NCBI GenBank assembly: GCA_905203995.1 | Contig: CAJKXZ010000004.1 | Location: 62,001 to 126,000 of the forward strand | Source of the DNA: an uncultured Methanomassiliicoccus sp. | GTDB taxonomy: Archaea; Thermoplasmatota; Thermoplasmata; Methanomassiliicoccales; Methanomassiliicoccaceae | Direction of reading: 5' to 3' | Length of the DNA stretch: 64,000 bases | In this document: piece after piece, positions 35,543 to 44,365 of the stretch | Position numbering within the stretch: position 1 is the stretch's first letter | How the letters are laid out: each line of letters starts with the position of its first letter | Made by a program: the position numbers and the translations under genes | Notes under the pieces: model-generated | Database searches by the model: none | Told to the model about the DNA's origin: nothing | What the model saw: only the letters and a program-made list of their open reading frames with translations

Positions 35543-36769
35543 ATGGAAATAATTGATGGAGGAGTATCTACTCCCAAAGGCTTCAGCACTTATGGTATTC
35601 ACTGTGGTATTAAGAAAAAACGCTTAGATCTGGCGATGATCTATTCAGACCGTCCGGCCTGGGCTGTCGGCGCTTACACTCAGAACAAAATGCGCGCGCC
35701 GCCTGTCGAACTGATGGTTAAACGGGCTTCGCCCCAACTGCAGGCGATGGTCATGAACAGCGGCAATGCCAATGCGATTACCGGTGAGCAGGGCTTCCGT
35801 GATGCGCAGGCCATGATCGATACTGCCGCTGAATCACTGGGCATCGATCAGTCGCTGGTCGGGGTCGCTTCTACCGGCGTTATTTCGCATTACATGCCGA
35901 TGGATGTAATTATTCCGGGAATTAAAGAAATTTCCCAGAAACTGGGCAGCGGCCGGGAAGAAGATCATCTGGCGGCCCAAGCTATCCTGACTACAGATAA
36001 AACTATCAAAGAAGCTGCCTGCCGCATTACGCTGAAAGACGGTACGGTCGTCACCATTGCCGGCATGGCTAAAGGTTCCGGTATGATCTCGCCGTCGATG
36101 AAAGCTCTGCATGCGACCACGCTGAGCTTCATTACGACGGATGCCGTACTGACCAAAGTTCCTCATTACAAATGGCAGGAATGCATTAACAAAAGTTTCA
36201 ACATGATTAATGTCGACGGCGATCAAAGTACCAATGATACTTCGATCATGATGGCTAACGGCGCTGCCGGCGGCAAACCTGTCGATGACAATCATGAATT
36301 CTGGGACGGCGTGCTCTATGTCCTCAAGTCACTGGCCAAGCAGGTCGTGACTGACGGTGAAGGCGCCACCAAATTAATCGAACTCAAAGTAAGCGGTGCC
36401 AAAAGCGATAAAGAAGCCCGTAATGCCGGCCGCTGGATCATCTCCTCGGCGCTGGTTAAAACAGCAGTCTTCGGCGCGGATCCCAACTTCGGCCGTATTC
36501 TGGCTGCGTTGGGCAATTCCGGCAGTGAGTTTGATCTTTCCAAAGTGAAGCTGTGTATCGGTGACGGCCAGGAAATGGCGGTGCTCTTTGAGAACGGCAT
36601 GCCGCAGCTGGTGCCCGGCGGTGAGTCGGAAGCCAAAGCCCGGCAGATTCTCACCCATTCACGGATCGATGTCTATCTGGAACTGGGTGTCGGCAACGGC
36701 AGTGCCGAAGCCTGGGGCTGTGATCTCACTTACGATTACGTAAAGATCAACGCAGAATACACAACCTAA
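35543..36769 (+). CDS. argJ: Glutamate N-acetyltransferase (ornithine acetyltransferase)
   Basis: A 408-residue Ntn-type enzyme that recycles the acetyl group from N-acetylornithine to glutamate. It normally self-cleaves before a threonine; the equivalent stretch here is MAKGSGMISPSMKALHATTL near residue 173-192, with the nucleophile in ATTL. The C-terminus WGCDLTYDYVKINAEYTT is typical. Whether it is monofunctional or also uses acetyl-CoA cannot be judged; no argA-like gene is nearby. Second gene of argCJBD. Confidence 0.96.
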   Translation: MEIIDGGVSTPKGFSTYGIHCGIKKKRLDLAMIYSDRPAWAVGAYTQNKMRAPPVELMVKRASPQLQAMVMNSGNANAITGEQGFRDAQAMIDTAAESLGIDQSLVGVASTGVISHYMPMDVIIPGIKEISQKLGSGREEDHLAAQAILTTDKTIKEAACRITLKDGTVVTIAGMAKGSGMISPSMKALHATTLSFITTDAVLTKVPHYKWQECINKSFNMINVDGDQSTNDTSIMMANGAAGGKPVDDNHEFWDGVLYVLKSLAKQVVTDGEGATKLIELKVSGAKSDKEARNAGRWIISSALVKTAVFGADPNFGRILAALGNSGSEFDLSKVKLCIGDGQEMAVLFENGMPQLVPGGESEAKARQILTHSRIDVYLELGVGNGSAEAWGCDLTYDYVKINAEYTT

Positions 36770-36779
36770 GGTGCAGGGC

Positions 36780-37574
36780 ATGGAACGGCGCATCTTACTC
36801 AAATTCGGTGGTAACGCTCTGGCGGAAGCAGCTGACCTTCAGCGGTTTGCAGAGGATGTCTACACACTTTCGCAGTCGGGCTTCGCGCCGATTATCGTCC
36901 ACGGCGGCGGCCCGGAAATTAGTGCGGAAATGGAAAAAAGAGGTCTTCCCGCCGTGAAGGTAGCGGGTCTGCGGGTCACGGATTCCGCAGCTCTGCAGGT
37001 GGCGGAAGAAGTTTTGCAGAGCCTCAATCAGCATATCGTGGAAGTCTTTCAGCAGGCTGGCTGTCGGGTGCAGGGCACCTCGGCAGAAGGTATAATTATT
37101 GCCGCCAAAAAGCCGCCGGTTGCTGCTGATGGCAACCTAGTTGATTTAGGCTATGTCGGTGACGTCCAGACCTTCAACGCTCAGCCTTTGGAGGAATTCC
37201 TCGCTTCCGGTATTATTCCGGTAATCTATCCTCTCTGCGCTGATGCTGCTGGTGTAAAATTAAATGTTAATGCCGACACGGTAGCTGCCGGTGTCGCGGA
37301 AGCGGCCCGGGCGGCAGAAATGGTCTTGGTGACTGACGTTCCCGGCATCCTGCAGGAGGGCCGCCGGCTTCCTTCTTTAACTCTTTCCCAAGTTGATTCG
37401 TTAATCGCTGCGCAGGTAATTACCGGCGGTATGCTGCCCAAGGTTGAAGCCTGTCGTAACGCTTTATTAAGCGGTGTTCACACTGTTTATATGTTAAATG
37501 GCAAAGAACCACATGCTCTTGCCAAACGTCTGCTGGACGGAGCGGATTGTGGTACCTCAATAATGGTCGAATAA
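36780..37574 (+). CDS. argB: Acetylglutamate kinase
   Basis: A 264-residue amino-acid kinase phosphorylating N-acetylglutamate. Seen are LLKFGGNAL at the N-terminus, IIVHGGGPEISAEM, LRVTDSAALQVAEEVL and LNVNADTVAAGVAEAARA, and VTDVPGIL near the ATP site, ending with the GGMLPKVEAC motif. The ATG at 36780 is preferred to the GTG at 36771 because AAGGTG then sits at a proper distance. No N-terminal arginine-sensing extension is present, so strong feedback inhibition of the ring-hexamer type is unlikely. Confidence 0.95.
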   Translation: MERRILLKFGGNALAEAADLQRFAEDVYTLSQSGFAPIIVHGGGPEISAEMEKRGLPAVKVAGLRVTDSAALQVAEEVLQSLNQHIVEVFQQAGCRVQGTSAEGIIIAAKKPPVAADGNLVDLGYVGDVQTFNAQPLEEFLASGIIPVIYPLCADAAGVKLNVNADTVAAGVAEAARAAEMVLVTDVPGILQEGRRLPSLTLSQVDSLIAAQVITGGMLPKVEACRNALLSGVHTVYMLNGKEPHALAKRLLDGADCGTSIMVE

Positions 37575-37576
37575 TT

Positions 37577-38731
37577 ATGAATGCGAATGAAGTAAAATCA
37601 TTGGACTCTCAATATCTTTTTCAGAATTATGGCCGCCAGAACCTCTGCTTTGCCAAGGGCGAAGCTGAGTTTCTTTACGATCTCGATGGTAAAAAATACA
37701 TTGACTTAGTCGCCGGCATTGCCGTCAATGCGCTGGGCTATGCTCATCCTGACCTGGTCAACACCATCTGCGAGCAGTCACGCAAGCTGATGCATGTTTC
37801 CAACTTGTATTTGATCAAAGAGCAGGCCGAGGCAGCAGAAGCACTGGCTTCCGTCTGTCCAGACCCGCTCTGCAAGACGCTGTTTGTCAACAGCGGGGCG
37901 GAAGCTAATGAAGCCGCCCTTAAGCTGGCCGTCAAGCATACCGGCCGCTCCCGCGTCATCACTGCTAAAAATTCTTTCCACGGCCGCACTGCCGCTTCCC
38001 TGTCGGCTACTGGCCAGCCTAAGTATCAGAATGGTTTTACCCCGCTGCTCTCTCATGCCTTTGACTATGTGGAATATGGCAACATCGAAGAGCTCAAAGC
38101 GGCGGTAAATTCGGAGACTGCCGCCGTATTGATGGAACCTGTGCAGGGTGAAGGCGGCGTGATTCCCGCCGGCAAAGAATACTTCCAGGCGGCCCGGGAA
38201 ATCTGCGATGATTACGGTGCTTTGTTCATTGTGGATGAAGTCCAGACCGGTATGGGCCGCACTGGCAAATGGTTCGGCTTTGAAAATTACGGCGTTGTAC
38301 CGGATATTTTCACCCTGGCTAAAGCCTTGGGCGGCGGCTTCCCCATTGGTGCCTGCGTTACTTCCCCGGAAATTGCCGAAACTCTGAAACCAGGTATGCA
38401 CGGCACAACCTTCGGCGGCAATCCCATGGGCTGCGCAATCGTCAAAACCGTGATTGACGTGATGAAACGTGACCAGCTGGTTAAACGTTCGGCAGAATTA
38501 GGCGCAGCCTGGATGAGCCAGCTTGCGAAAGTTTCTTCTTCCACCGTCCGCGGTTTCGGGTTAATGTTAGGATTAGTTGTCGACAACGGCCGTGAACTGC
38601 AGAGCGCTGCCTTGGAAAATGGCATCTTAGTCAACGTCTGCGGCGGCGGCGTGGTTCGTTTAATTCCGCCTTTGATCGTTTCACAGGATTCCCTGTCTGC
38701 CTTCACCAAGGTTGTCGAGGATTTCTGTTAA
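37577..38731 (+). CDS. argD: Acetylornithine aminotransferase
   Basis: A 384-residue class III PLP aminotransferase converting N-acetylglutamate semialdehyde to N-acetylornithine. The cofactor lysine is in TLAKALGGGFPIGA; VDEVQTGMGRTGKWF and NSGAEANEAALK are family motifs, and HGTTFGGNPMGCA is the loop from the partner subunit. The ATG at 37577 directly follows the argB stop; an upstream in-frame start at 37547 would lie inside argB and is rejected. Last gene of argCJBD. The cluster stops at acetylornithine metabolism: argF and carAB must be elsewhere. Confidence 0.95.
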   Translation: MNANEVKSLDSQYLFQNYGRQNLCFAKGEAEFLYDLDGKKYIDLVAGIAVNALGYAHPDLVNTICEQSRKLMHVSNLYLIKEQAEAAEALASVCPDPLCKTLFVNSGAEANEAALKLAVKHTGRSRVITAKNSFHGRTAASLSATGQPKYQNGFTPLLSHAFDYVEYGNIEELKAAVNSETAAVLMEPVQGEGGVIPAGKEYFQAAREICDDYGALFIVDEVQTGMGRTGKWFGFENYGVVPDIFTLAKALGGGFPIGACVTSPEIAETLKPGMHGTTFGGNPMGCAIVKTVIDVMKRDQLVKRSAELGAAWMSQLAKVSSSTVRGFGLMLGLVVDNGRELQSAALENGILVNVCGGGVVRLIPPLIVSQDSLSAFTKVVEDFC

Positions 38732-38774
38732 ACCTCTTCCAAACTTCTTTTTAATCCTTTGACCATCAGCAGTC

Positions 38775-39428
38775 ATGGCGAGAATACGCGATCTTATGCA
38801 GTACATCCCTGTCGGGGAACGGCTGAGTGAACTATTCTATGCCAACTGGATGGTAGTTGTTTCCATTGGTCTGCTGGGCGCCATGGAGGCTTCCATCGAT
38901 TCGATTGTTCTCGTCACCATCATTGCCTTTGCTGTCAATACGATCTGGGGACTCATCGACGGTCTGACGGTTATGTACGGTATGATCATCGGCCGTGTGC
39001 AGAGAAGCACGCTGGTCCAACGTTTACAAAGCGGTGATTTAGCGGCCCGTGAAGAAGCTAAACGATCGCTGGATGACACGATTCTGTCATCGTTATCGGC
39101 AAATGATCTGGAGCAGGTTATTGATTTAGTTGCAAAAAGTAAACAAACAACGGCCTATAACGGCCGCCCCCTCAAATCAGATCTAGCTTATGCCTTAGGC
39201 ATTGTTTTTCTGGATTTTGTGATGGTCTTTCCGTTAATCATTCCGCTCTATCTGATTCCTGATTACCACACGGCAGTATATGTTTCTCACATGATCTCCG
39301 TCATTATCTTTGCTGTACTGGGCGCAGCATATGCCCACAAATTAAACCGCAGTATCTGGCGGACAGCTATCATCTTTGCGATAATGGGAACGATCCTCGC
39401 CACTGTAGCTTATGAGTATGGCTGGTAA
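38775..39428 (+). CDS. VIT1/CCC1-like membrane transporter
   Basis: A 217-residue membrane protein with five hydrophobic helices (about 25-45, 47-70, 135-160, 165-187, 192-213) and a charged cytosolic loop (78-130) between helices 2 and 3. The arrangement and length fit small archaeal VIT1/CCC1-family proteins, which carry Fe2+ or Mn2+ in plants and yeast. The Glu-rich metal-binding loop of VIT1 is only partly matched here, so the substrate is uncertain. Confidence 0.6.
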   Translation: MARIRDLMQYIPVGERLSELFYANWMVVVSIGLLGAMEASIDSIVLVTIIAFAVNTIWGLIDGLTVMYGMIIGRVQRSTLVQRLQSGDLAAREEAKRSLDDTILSSLSANDLEQVIDLVAKSKQTTAYNGRPLKSDLAYALGIVFLDFVMVFPLIIPLYLIPDYHTAVYVSHMISVIIFAVLGAAYAHKLNRSIWRTAIIFAIMGTILATVAYEYGW

Positions 39429-39577
39429 GGCAGTTAAATTTTAGTTTATTTTTTATTAAGATCTGGAATAAACTTGTCTAATGCGGTGAAGCAAGGAAAA
39501 CAGCACTCATCATTTTCTATCAGAGCTAGCTGTCTCCGCTGGGGAACGCTTAAGACGACGGGCGTTAATTAACAAGC

Positions 39578-39979
39578 ATGAGTCTGCAGGAATTTAAGCT
39601 CCGCACGACAGCTAAGGAAGAGCTGATCGACATCACTGCGCAAATCGCTCAGATGTTAAAAGACGAGGGTATTCAAGAAGGATTTTGTTTAATTCATGTG
39701 CCGCACACGACGGCAGCGGTGACCGTAAATGAAAACGCTGATCCTGATGTCCAACATGATCTTCTCTTAGGTTTAGACCGTGCCTTTCCTGACCGCGGAG
39801 AATTTCGTCATGCGGAAGGGAATTCAGCTGCGCATCTGAAATCAAGCTGCCTCGGCTGTACGCAGACGCTTGTGATTACGGAAGGTAAGTTACTTTTAGG
39901 AACCTGGCAGGGCATTTATTTCTGTGAATTTGACGGACCACGCTCTCGAAAGTTTTATGTAAAAATGATCGAAGGATAA
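39578..39979 (+). CDS. YjbQ/UPF0047 family protein (secondary thiamine-phosphate synthase-like)
   Basis: A 133-residue single-domain protein. The family motif HVPHTTAAVTVNENADPDVQ (about 45-65) is complete, with LLLGTWQGIYFCEFDGPR near the C-terminus holding conserved residues. Some members show weak thiamine-phosphate synthase activity in bacteria, but the native role is unsettled. The preceding 149 bp can form short stems (for example AACGC/GCGTT) of doubtful meaning. Single-gene unit. Confidence 0.88.
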   Translation: MSLQEFKLRTTAKEELIDITAQIAQMLKDEGIQEGFCLIHVPHTTAAVTVNENADPDVQHDLLLGLDRAFPDRGEFRHAEGNSAAHLKSSCLGCTQTLVITEGKLLLGTWQGIYFCEFDGPRSRKFYVKMIEG

Positions 39980-40071
39980 AGCTAATTTTATGAAATTAAG
40001 CGCATCCTGTTGAACGAATAATAGGCTTTTAACGTCGTTGTTAACCGCGTGCTTCTACAAAAGTATTAAAA

Positions 40072-40782
40072 ATGTGTCTGAGATTAGACTTACACTTGAA
40101 AAAAGAAACTAGTAAGGAAAGCATCGCGGAACGAACACGCGAGTACATCGACGCTCATCCGAGTATCAAGGACTGCATGTCTAAGGACTTGATCAATTAT
40201 TCTTCTTTAGCACGGCAGATCATGAAGGATCTTTCTGTAAATAATGAAGAAGCAGTGATGATTGCCTGCCGGCGTTATGCCATGAAGCTGAACAATCATG
40301 ACTATGAAGGCAGTATTCTCAAAGTTCTCAGCAATTCCCGCCTAGTTCTTAAAACAAAAATTTCCATAATCACGGCCAAAAATGACTGGAATGTACTACA
40401 GTCACTGGAGACCATCTTTTCTAAACTTTTGAATGAAAAATCCGCCATGCAGATCATTCAGGGCCAGCAGGCGATCACGATCATCTGTGATGAAAATCTG
40501 ATGAATGAAGTGATTGCGGCGATCCGCGAGGAAAATGTGGTAAAAACACGGACCAGCCTCGTAGAAATTTCCGTACGCTCGCCGGAACGCATCAGCGATG
40601 TAAGCGGAGTGTTTGCTTACTTGGCTAACAATCTGGCGGACGGGGGCATCAACGTGATTGAATCAGTCAGTGTCTTCACCGACACTATTTTCATCATCGA
40701 CGAAGCTGATATGATCAACGCTTATTCCATCCTTTCTAAATGCATCGAATCTGCAGAAAAAATCTCTGCTGGTGCCGCATGA
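40072..40782 (+). CDS. ACT-domain regulatory protein
   Basis: A 236-residue protein. Residues about 10-80 are a helical region, and residues about 90-236 hold two ACT-like modules. The second, ISDVSGVFAYLANNLADGGINVIESVSVFTD (about 178-208), has the glycine turn and strand-helix-strand layout of aspartokinase ACT domains. No catalytic domain is present, so it likely senses an amino acid. It overlaps the next gene by four bases (ATGA), meaning coupled translation with a cupin. Confidence 0.75.
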   Translation: MCLRLDLHLKKETSKESIAERTREYIDAHPSIKDCMSKDLINYSSLARQIMKDLSVNNEEAVMIACRRYAMKLNNHDYEGSILKVLSNSRLVLKTKISIITAKNDWNVLQSLETIFSKLLNEKSAMQIIQGQQAITIICDENLMNEVIAAIREENVVKTRTSLVEISVRSPERISDVSGVFAYLANNLADGGINVIESVSVFTDTIFIIDEADMINAYSILSKCIESAEKISAGAA

Positions 40783-41126
40783 AGCATTTTGCCAGTAATG
40801 AAGTGGACTGGATTACCGGCCGCGGTTACCGCAAGAAAAAATTACTGACTGATACGCCTCTTCCGGCGCAGGTCGATCTCCTTCAGGAAGTGCGATTTTC
40901 CCAAGGATCGTCAATGCCTGATCATTACCATCAGCAGCAGACGGAGATCTTTTATGCTCTGGCTGATGGACACATCTTCATCAACGGCGATAAAATTATG
41001 CTCGCCCAGGGTGACATTTTAGTCTGTGAACCAGGCGATGTTCACGGCATTTCTGAAATAACCAAAGACTTTGGTTTTTTAGTTTTAAAAGTCAATTATG
41101 ACGAGAACGATACCATCTGGCTTTGA
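40779..41126 (+). CDS. Cupin-domain protein
   Basis: A 115-residue single-domain cupin. The metal site is HYHQQQTEIFYAL with the two His and Glu, and VCEPGDVHGI supplies the last His. Cupins may be small-molecule isomerases, dioxygenases or binding proteins. The ATG at 40779 overlaps the ACT gene's stop; an upstream start at 40740 lies inside the ACT gene and its residues are not cupin-like. The pair probably acts on or senses one metabolite. Confidence 0.85.
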   Translation: MKHFASNEVDWITGRGYRKKKLLTDTPLPAQVDLLQEVRFSQGSSMPDHYHQQQTEIFYALADGHIFINGDKIMLAQGDILVCEPGDVHGISEITKDFGFLVLKVNYDENDTIWL

Positions 41127-41181
41127 GTTTTAAATTTAAACATATTTAAAACTGAGAGTTTTGTCTACTTTGTGAACAGCA

Positions 41182-42384
41182 TCATTCCAACAGCCAGTCG
41201 ATTAGATTCTTATGCTGGATACCGCCTGCTAAGTGCCTGACCATTGTATCCAATGAAAGAATTGTTTTGGGGAAGTTATCGTCTACCGACAGCAATGACG
41301 CAGTTTCCCGTTGATACACATTCTCCGGGAGCATGGTTTGTGTGATTTGGTAATATTCTACATGATTATTTTTCACGGCTGTGAAATCTACTTCCAGGTC
41401 GCGGTAGCAGCCAACATTCACTTCATATCCTCGTCGGATAAGTTCCAAATAGACAATATTCTCAATTTGTCTGCTGATGTCATCACCAGCGGAACTGCCG
41501 AGCAGGGCATTGCGCATGCCGGTATCGGCAACATAGTATTTTTCTAAAGTCTTAAGCAGCTTCTTTCCGCGTATGTCATAACGATTGGCTTTATAGATGA
41601 TATATGATCGTTCCAGTGCTTGCAGATAGGAGCGGATAGTGGGTTGCGACAGACCTGTATATTTAGCAATATTATTGCTGCTGGTGATATTCCCGATATT
41701 GTGCATGAGAAAATTCATGATATTCCGCAGCTGCACGGGATCACTGATCTTTACCCATTGTTCGATGTCTTTGTAGATGATTGTGTTGTAAACGCCCTGC
41801 AGCAGATTAGCCGTATATTCACGATCCCGGTTTAAATCGATCAAGGGCATAGAGCCCAACCAGATGTACTGCATAAAGCGCTGTTCACGGTTGTTTTCCG
41901 CATCGACGGGATTCAGACAAAGAAACTCTTTAAACGAGAGCGGCAGCATCTTAATTTCAATATACCGTCCAGAAAGGTAAGTGGCAAGTTCTGAGGATAA
42001 TAAATAAGCATTCGAGCCAGTGATGTACAGATCAATATCTTCATTGGCGGCAAGACCATTAATCGCTTTCTCCCAGTCCGAAATACGTTGGACTTCATCC
42101 AGCAGGATGTACATGATTCCCGGTACAGTTTTGGCACGAATAACGTCATAGAGCTGAGATTTACTCTCAATCCAGTCATAATCCATTGATTCTAAATTTA
42201 TGTGAATGATCTGCTCTTTGGCCACGCCTTCGGAAATAAGCAGATCTGCATACTGTTCCATCAGTGTCGATTTTCCACAACGGCGTATGCCCGTAATCAC
42301 TTTGATTACATCTACATCATCTTTCCCGGCGTGAAGTCGCGCAAGATACTCTTTTCTTACAACCGTTTTCCGCTTACCACTCAC
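41182..42384 (-). CDS. AAA-type ATPase with C-terminal DUF4143 domain (second copy)
   Basis: A 400-residue ATPase related to the one at 5940-7229. Walker A is GIRRCGKSTLM (about 32-42), Walker B is MYILLDEVQR, and YITGSNAYLLSSELA is the sensor segment. A winged-helix-like stretch (YTGLSQPTIRSYLQALERS) precedes the DUF4143 part, where LEVDFTAVKNNHVEYYQI resembles a PD-(D/E)XK core. The start is a GTG without a visible Shine-Dalgarno. Its upstream region has direct repeats of CATTTTGAAAACT. Function is unknown. Confidence 0.83.
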   Translation of the reverse strand: MSGKRKTVVRKEYLARLHAGKDDVDVIKVITGIRRCGKSTLMEQYADLLISEGVAKEQIIHINLESMDYDWIESKSQLYDVIRAKTVPGIMYILLDEVQRISDWEKAINGLAANEDIDLYITGSNAYLLSSELATYLSGRYIEIKMLPLSFKEFLCLNPVDAENNREQRFMQYIWLGSMPLIDLNRDREYTANLLQGVYNTIIYKDIEQWVKISDPVQLRNIMNFLMHNIGNITSSNNIAKYTGLSQPTIRSYLQALERSYIIYKANRYDIRGKKLLKTLEKYYVADTGMRNALLGSSAGDDISRQIENIVYLELIRRGYEVNVGCYRDLEVDFTAVKNNHVEYYQITQTMLPENVYQRETASLLSVDDNFPKTILSLDTMVRHLAGGIQHKNLIDWLLE

Positions 42385-42422
42385 GTTTAAGAGATATGCT
42401 CTTCTGCTATTTAATCAAAATG

Positions 42423-42474
42423 CATTTTGAAAACTCTCAAAAAAATGACTTTTTCAAATTACATTTTGAAAACT
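42423..42474. repeat. Two CATTTTGAAAACT direct repeats upstream of the second DUF4143 ATPase
   Basis: Copies lie at 42423-42435 and 42462-42474, 39 bp apart, in the promoter of the leftward ATPase gene. Each holds the small palindrome TTTTGAAAA, and a related TTTTTCAAA lies between them. The spacing is near four helical turns, compatible with one protein binding two sites on the same DNA face. Confidence 0.65.
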
Positions 42475-42566
42475 TTTAGTATGTTCAAGCAGAAAGCGTC
42501 AGAGTGGATCAAAAATATATGAAAAAATAAGAGAGCGGGACAAAGCTCTCAAAAAAGTCTCAGTGT

Positions 42567-43565
42567 TTATTCAGAAGCAGGCTCAGATTGCTTCGGCACT
42601 GCTGATTTTTCAGACAGCTGTGCGTTATGCTCGGCAATGATCTTCAGATAGAGATTTTCTACGGCTTCCGACGGCGACGAGCCCTGCTGCTGAAGAATTC
42701 TTTCCGCTTCGGCTTTGACGATCGGATCTACCCGCGCATAGACAGCCGCGGTTTTTCTTCTCCCAGGCGCACCGCAGAGAACTTCCTCACAAAGTGATTC
42801 GATGTATTCGTTGTACTTCATTCCCTTTTTTCGGGCAAGAGCACGGACCAGATCAGTAGTGCCTGAGCCATACTGTGATGATTTTTTCTTCCTTTCTGCC
42901 AACACGGGATATCCAAGATCAATGGCGATCTCTTTGAGCACCGCTTTTCTTGAATTCATATCTTTTGGTTTTAATTCTTCAGGATCAAGTTTCCAGATCT
43001 CTGAGATTACTGTTTGATTGATGTATGGATAAACGAGATCTTTCTGGAAATGACTGGCGATTTTCTTCTCACAGGGGACGGAGATATCCAGAAGTCTTTC
43101 TACTGCTGCATTTTTGAGAATTTCATAATCCTCATCGGACTGATCGATGAATTTAGCGCAGCCCATAAAATATTCATCGGCACCCTGGCCGGTGAGAATA
43201 CAGTCTTCCTTGGCGGCCATGCATACACAGAAGAGCTGCAGTTCATAGGAGATGGTAAACGGGTCTGTTGTTTCCGTAGCGGCAATCAGCTCCCGGATAC
43301 GGTCTTCAATATTCTCTTTGTTAATCTGTACCTGGACCCAAGGCAGTTCCAGCTTCTCCGAAAGGTCTTTGGCCATAATGACGTCGTAGGAGTTATCCGC
43401 ACCGCAGGTGTAGAGGGTGACAGACTTAGCATAGCACTTAGCGATGGCTGAGACTAATCCTGAATCAAGTCCACCGGAAAAGGCGACACCAACATCTTGG
43501 CCTTCGACATGATCTTTAATAATGGTGACAATCGACTGCTCCAATTTGTCATACTTGAAAGACAT
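42567..43565 (-). CDS. Asparagine-synthase-like enzyme with RelB/DinJ-like C-terminal domain
   Basis: A 332-residue protein. Residues 1-255 match the ATP-pyrophosphatase (synthetase) domain of asparagine synthase: FSGGLDSGLVS (29-39) is the PP-loop and ILTGQGADEYFMG the second ATP-site motif. The glutaminase domain of full AsnB is absent, so it would use free ammonia or a partner, or act as a different amidotransferase. Residues about 273-314 (AAVYARVD, then IVKAEAERILQQQG, then SPSEAVENLYLKIIAEH) follow the strand-helix-helix pattern of RelB/DinJ ribbon-helix-helix antitoxins. The ATG at 43565 is preferred to an upstream TTG. Confidence 0.75.
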   Translation of the reverse strand: MSFKYDKLEQSIVTIIKDHVEGQDVGVAFSGGLDSGLVSAIAKCYAKSVTLYTCGADNSYDVIMAKDLSEKLELPWVQVQINKENIEDRIRELIAATETTDPFTISYELQLFCVCMAAKEDCILTGQGADEYFMGCAKFIDQSDEDYEILKNAAVERLLDISVPCEKKIASHFQKDLVYPYINQTVISEIWKLDPEELKPKDMNSRKAVLKEIAIDLGYPVLAERKKKSSQYGSGTTDLVRALARKKGMKYNEYIESLCEEVLCGAPGRRKTAAVYARVDPIVKAEAERILQQQGSSPSEAVENLYLKIIAEHNAQLSEKSAVPKQSEPASE

Positions 43566-43768
43566 TGGCAGCAACGATTGTTTTGTATTATATAACTGCA
43601 GCGGATGAGGGATCGCATCTAGCTTTTGGAGATTCAGATTTTAAAAAGAGTAGTTGAAACTAAAGGACTGAGAGACCAGTTTGCACCATGAAAGTAAGTG
43701 AACTTGCAACATAAATATTGACAATTAGCATATCCGCCTCTCATTTTCATCCTCCTCTTTCATCTTAT

Positions 43769-44365
43769 TTATGGGGTCGGTGTTTTGAGAGGTATTGTTA
43801 TTATTTCATATGTTGGATGTATTATCGTAGTACCGCCATCGTGTTGGATCGACCCCAACCCTATTCTTATGCTGGTCGTGTCAGAATCGATCTTGTCAGA
43901 GATTTGAGTCGTAATAATGACCTGTCCATCTCCGCCACCCGCCGGATGTCCCGATGATACACGTGCTATTTCTACAGATGTTGTATATGATAGATCACTG
44001 GCCGTAGTCCACACAGCTATACAGTCTGTGGAAATATCCCCCTGATAGTTGCAAAGAACATCGGTGACATTTAACTCTGGTGGCATATCAAACGCTACAC
44101 CACCGATGTCTTCACTTCCGACATGGACATTCGCTACTACCTTTATGATCGATTGTCCATCTTCATCAATGACAAAAAATGAGCCATTCGTAAATGTGCC
44201 TGTATTTTCATCGATTAAATCAAATGAACCCGTAGATCTTAGACCGGTATTGACATTTGGATCGGTATTGGATTCATCAGTGTCTAAATATGTAATGAAC
44301 ACAACTGACGCTATAACAACTACTACTGCGACTAGGACTATCTTGATCCATGTACTATTATCCAT
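43769..44365 (-). CDS. Membrane-anchored extracellular protein of unknown function
   Basis: A 198-residue protein with one N-terminal hydrophobic helix (about 7-26) and then an Asp/Ser/Thr/Gly-rich extracellular beta-type domain. It has only two cysteines (VLCNYQGDISTDC), which could form a disulfide. The composition and the membrane-anchor plus spacer (YLDTDESNTDPNVNTG) resemble archaeal pilin-like or cell-surface proteins. No family recognised. A TATA box (GGTATAATATG, minus strand, about 44400-44412) and a GGGAG Shine-Dalgarno support expression. Confidence 0.6.
   Translation of the reverse strand: MDNSTWIKIVLVAVVVVIASVVFITYLDTDESNTDPNVNTGLRSTGSFDLIDENTGTFTNGSFFVIDEDGQSIIKVVANVHVGSEDIGGVAFDMPPELNVTDVLCNYQGDISTDCIAVWTTASDLSYTTSVEIARVSSGHPAGGGDGQVIITTQISDKIDSDTTSIRIGLGSIQHDGGTTIIHPTYEIITIPLKTPTP

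Noticed and set aside
37778..38401. 207-codon minus-strand frame inside argD
   Set aside because: Fully covered by the confident argD gene; the protein is not plausible.
39482..39560. Possible folded leader before yjbQ (GCGG/CCGC, ACAGC/GCTGT, AACGC/GCGTT)
   Set aside because: The stems are short and the internal loops very uneven; likely chance.
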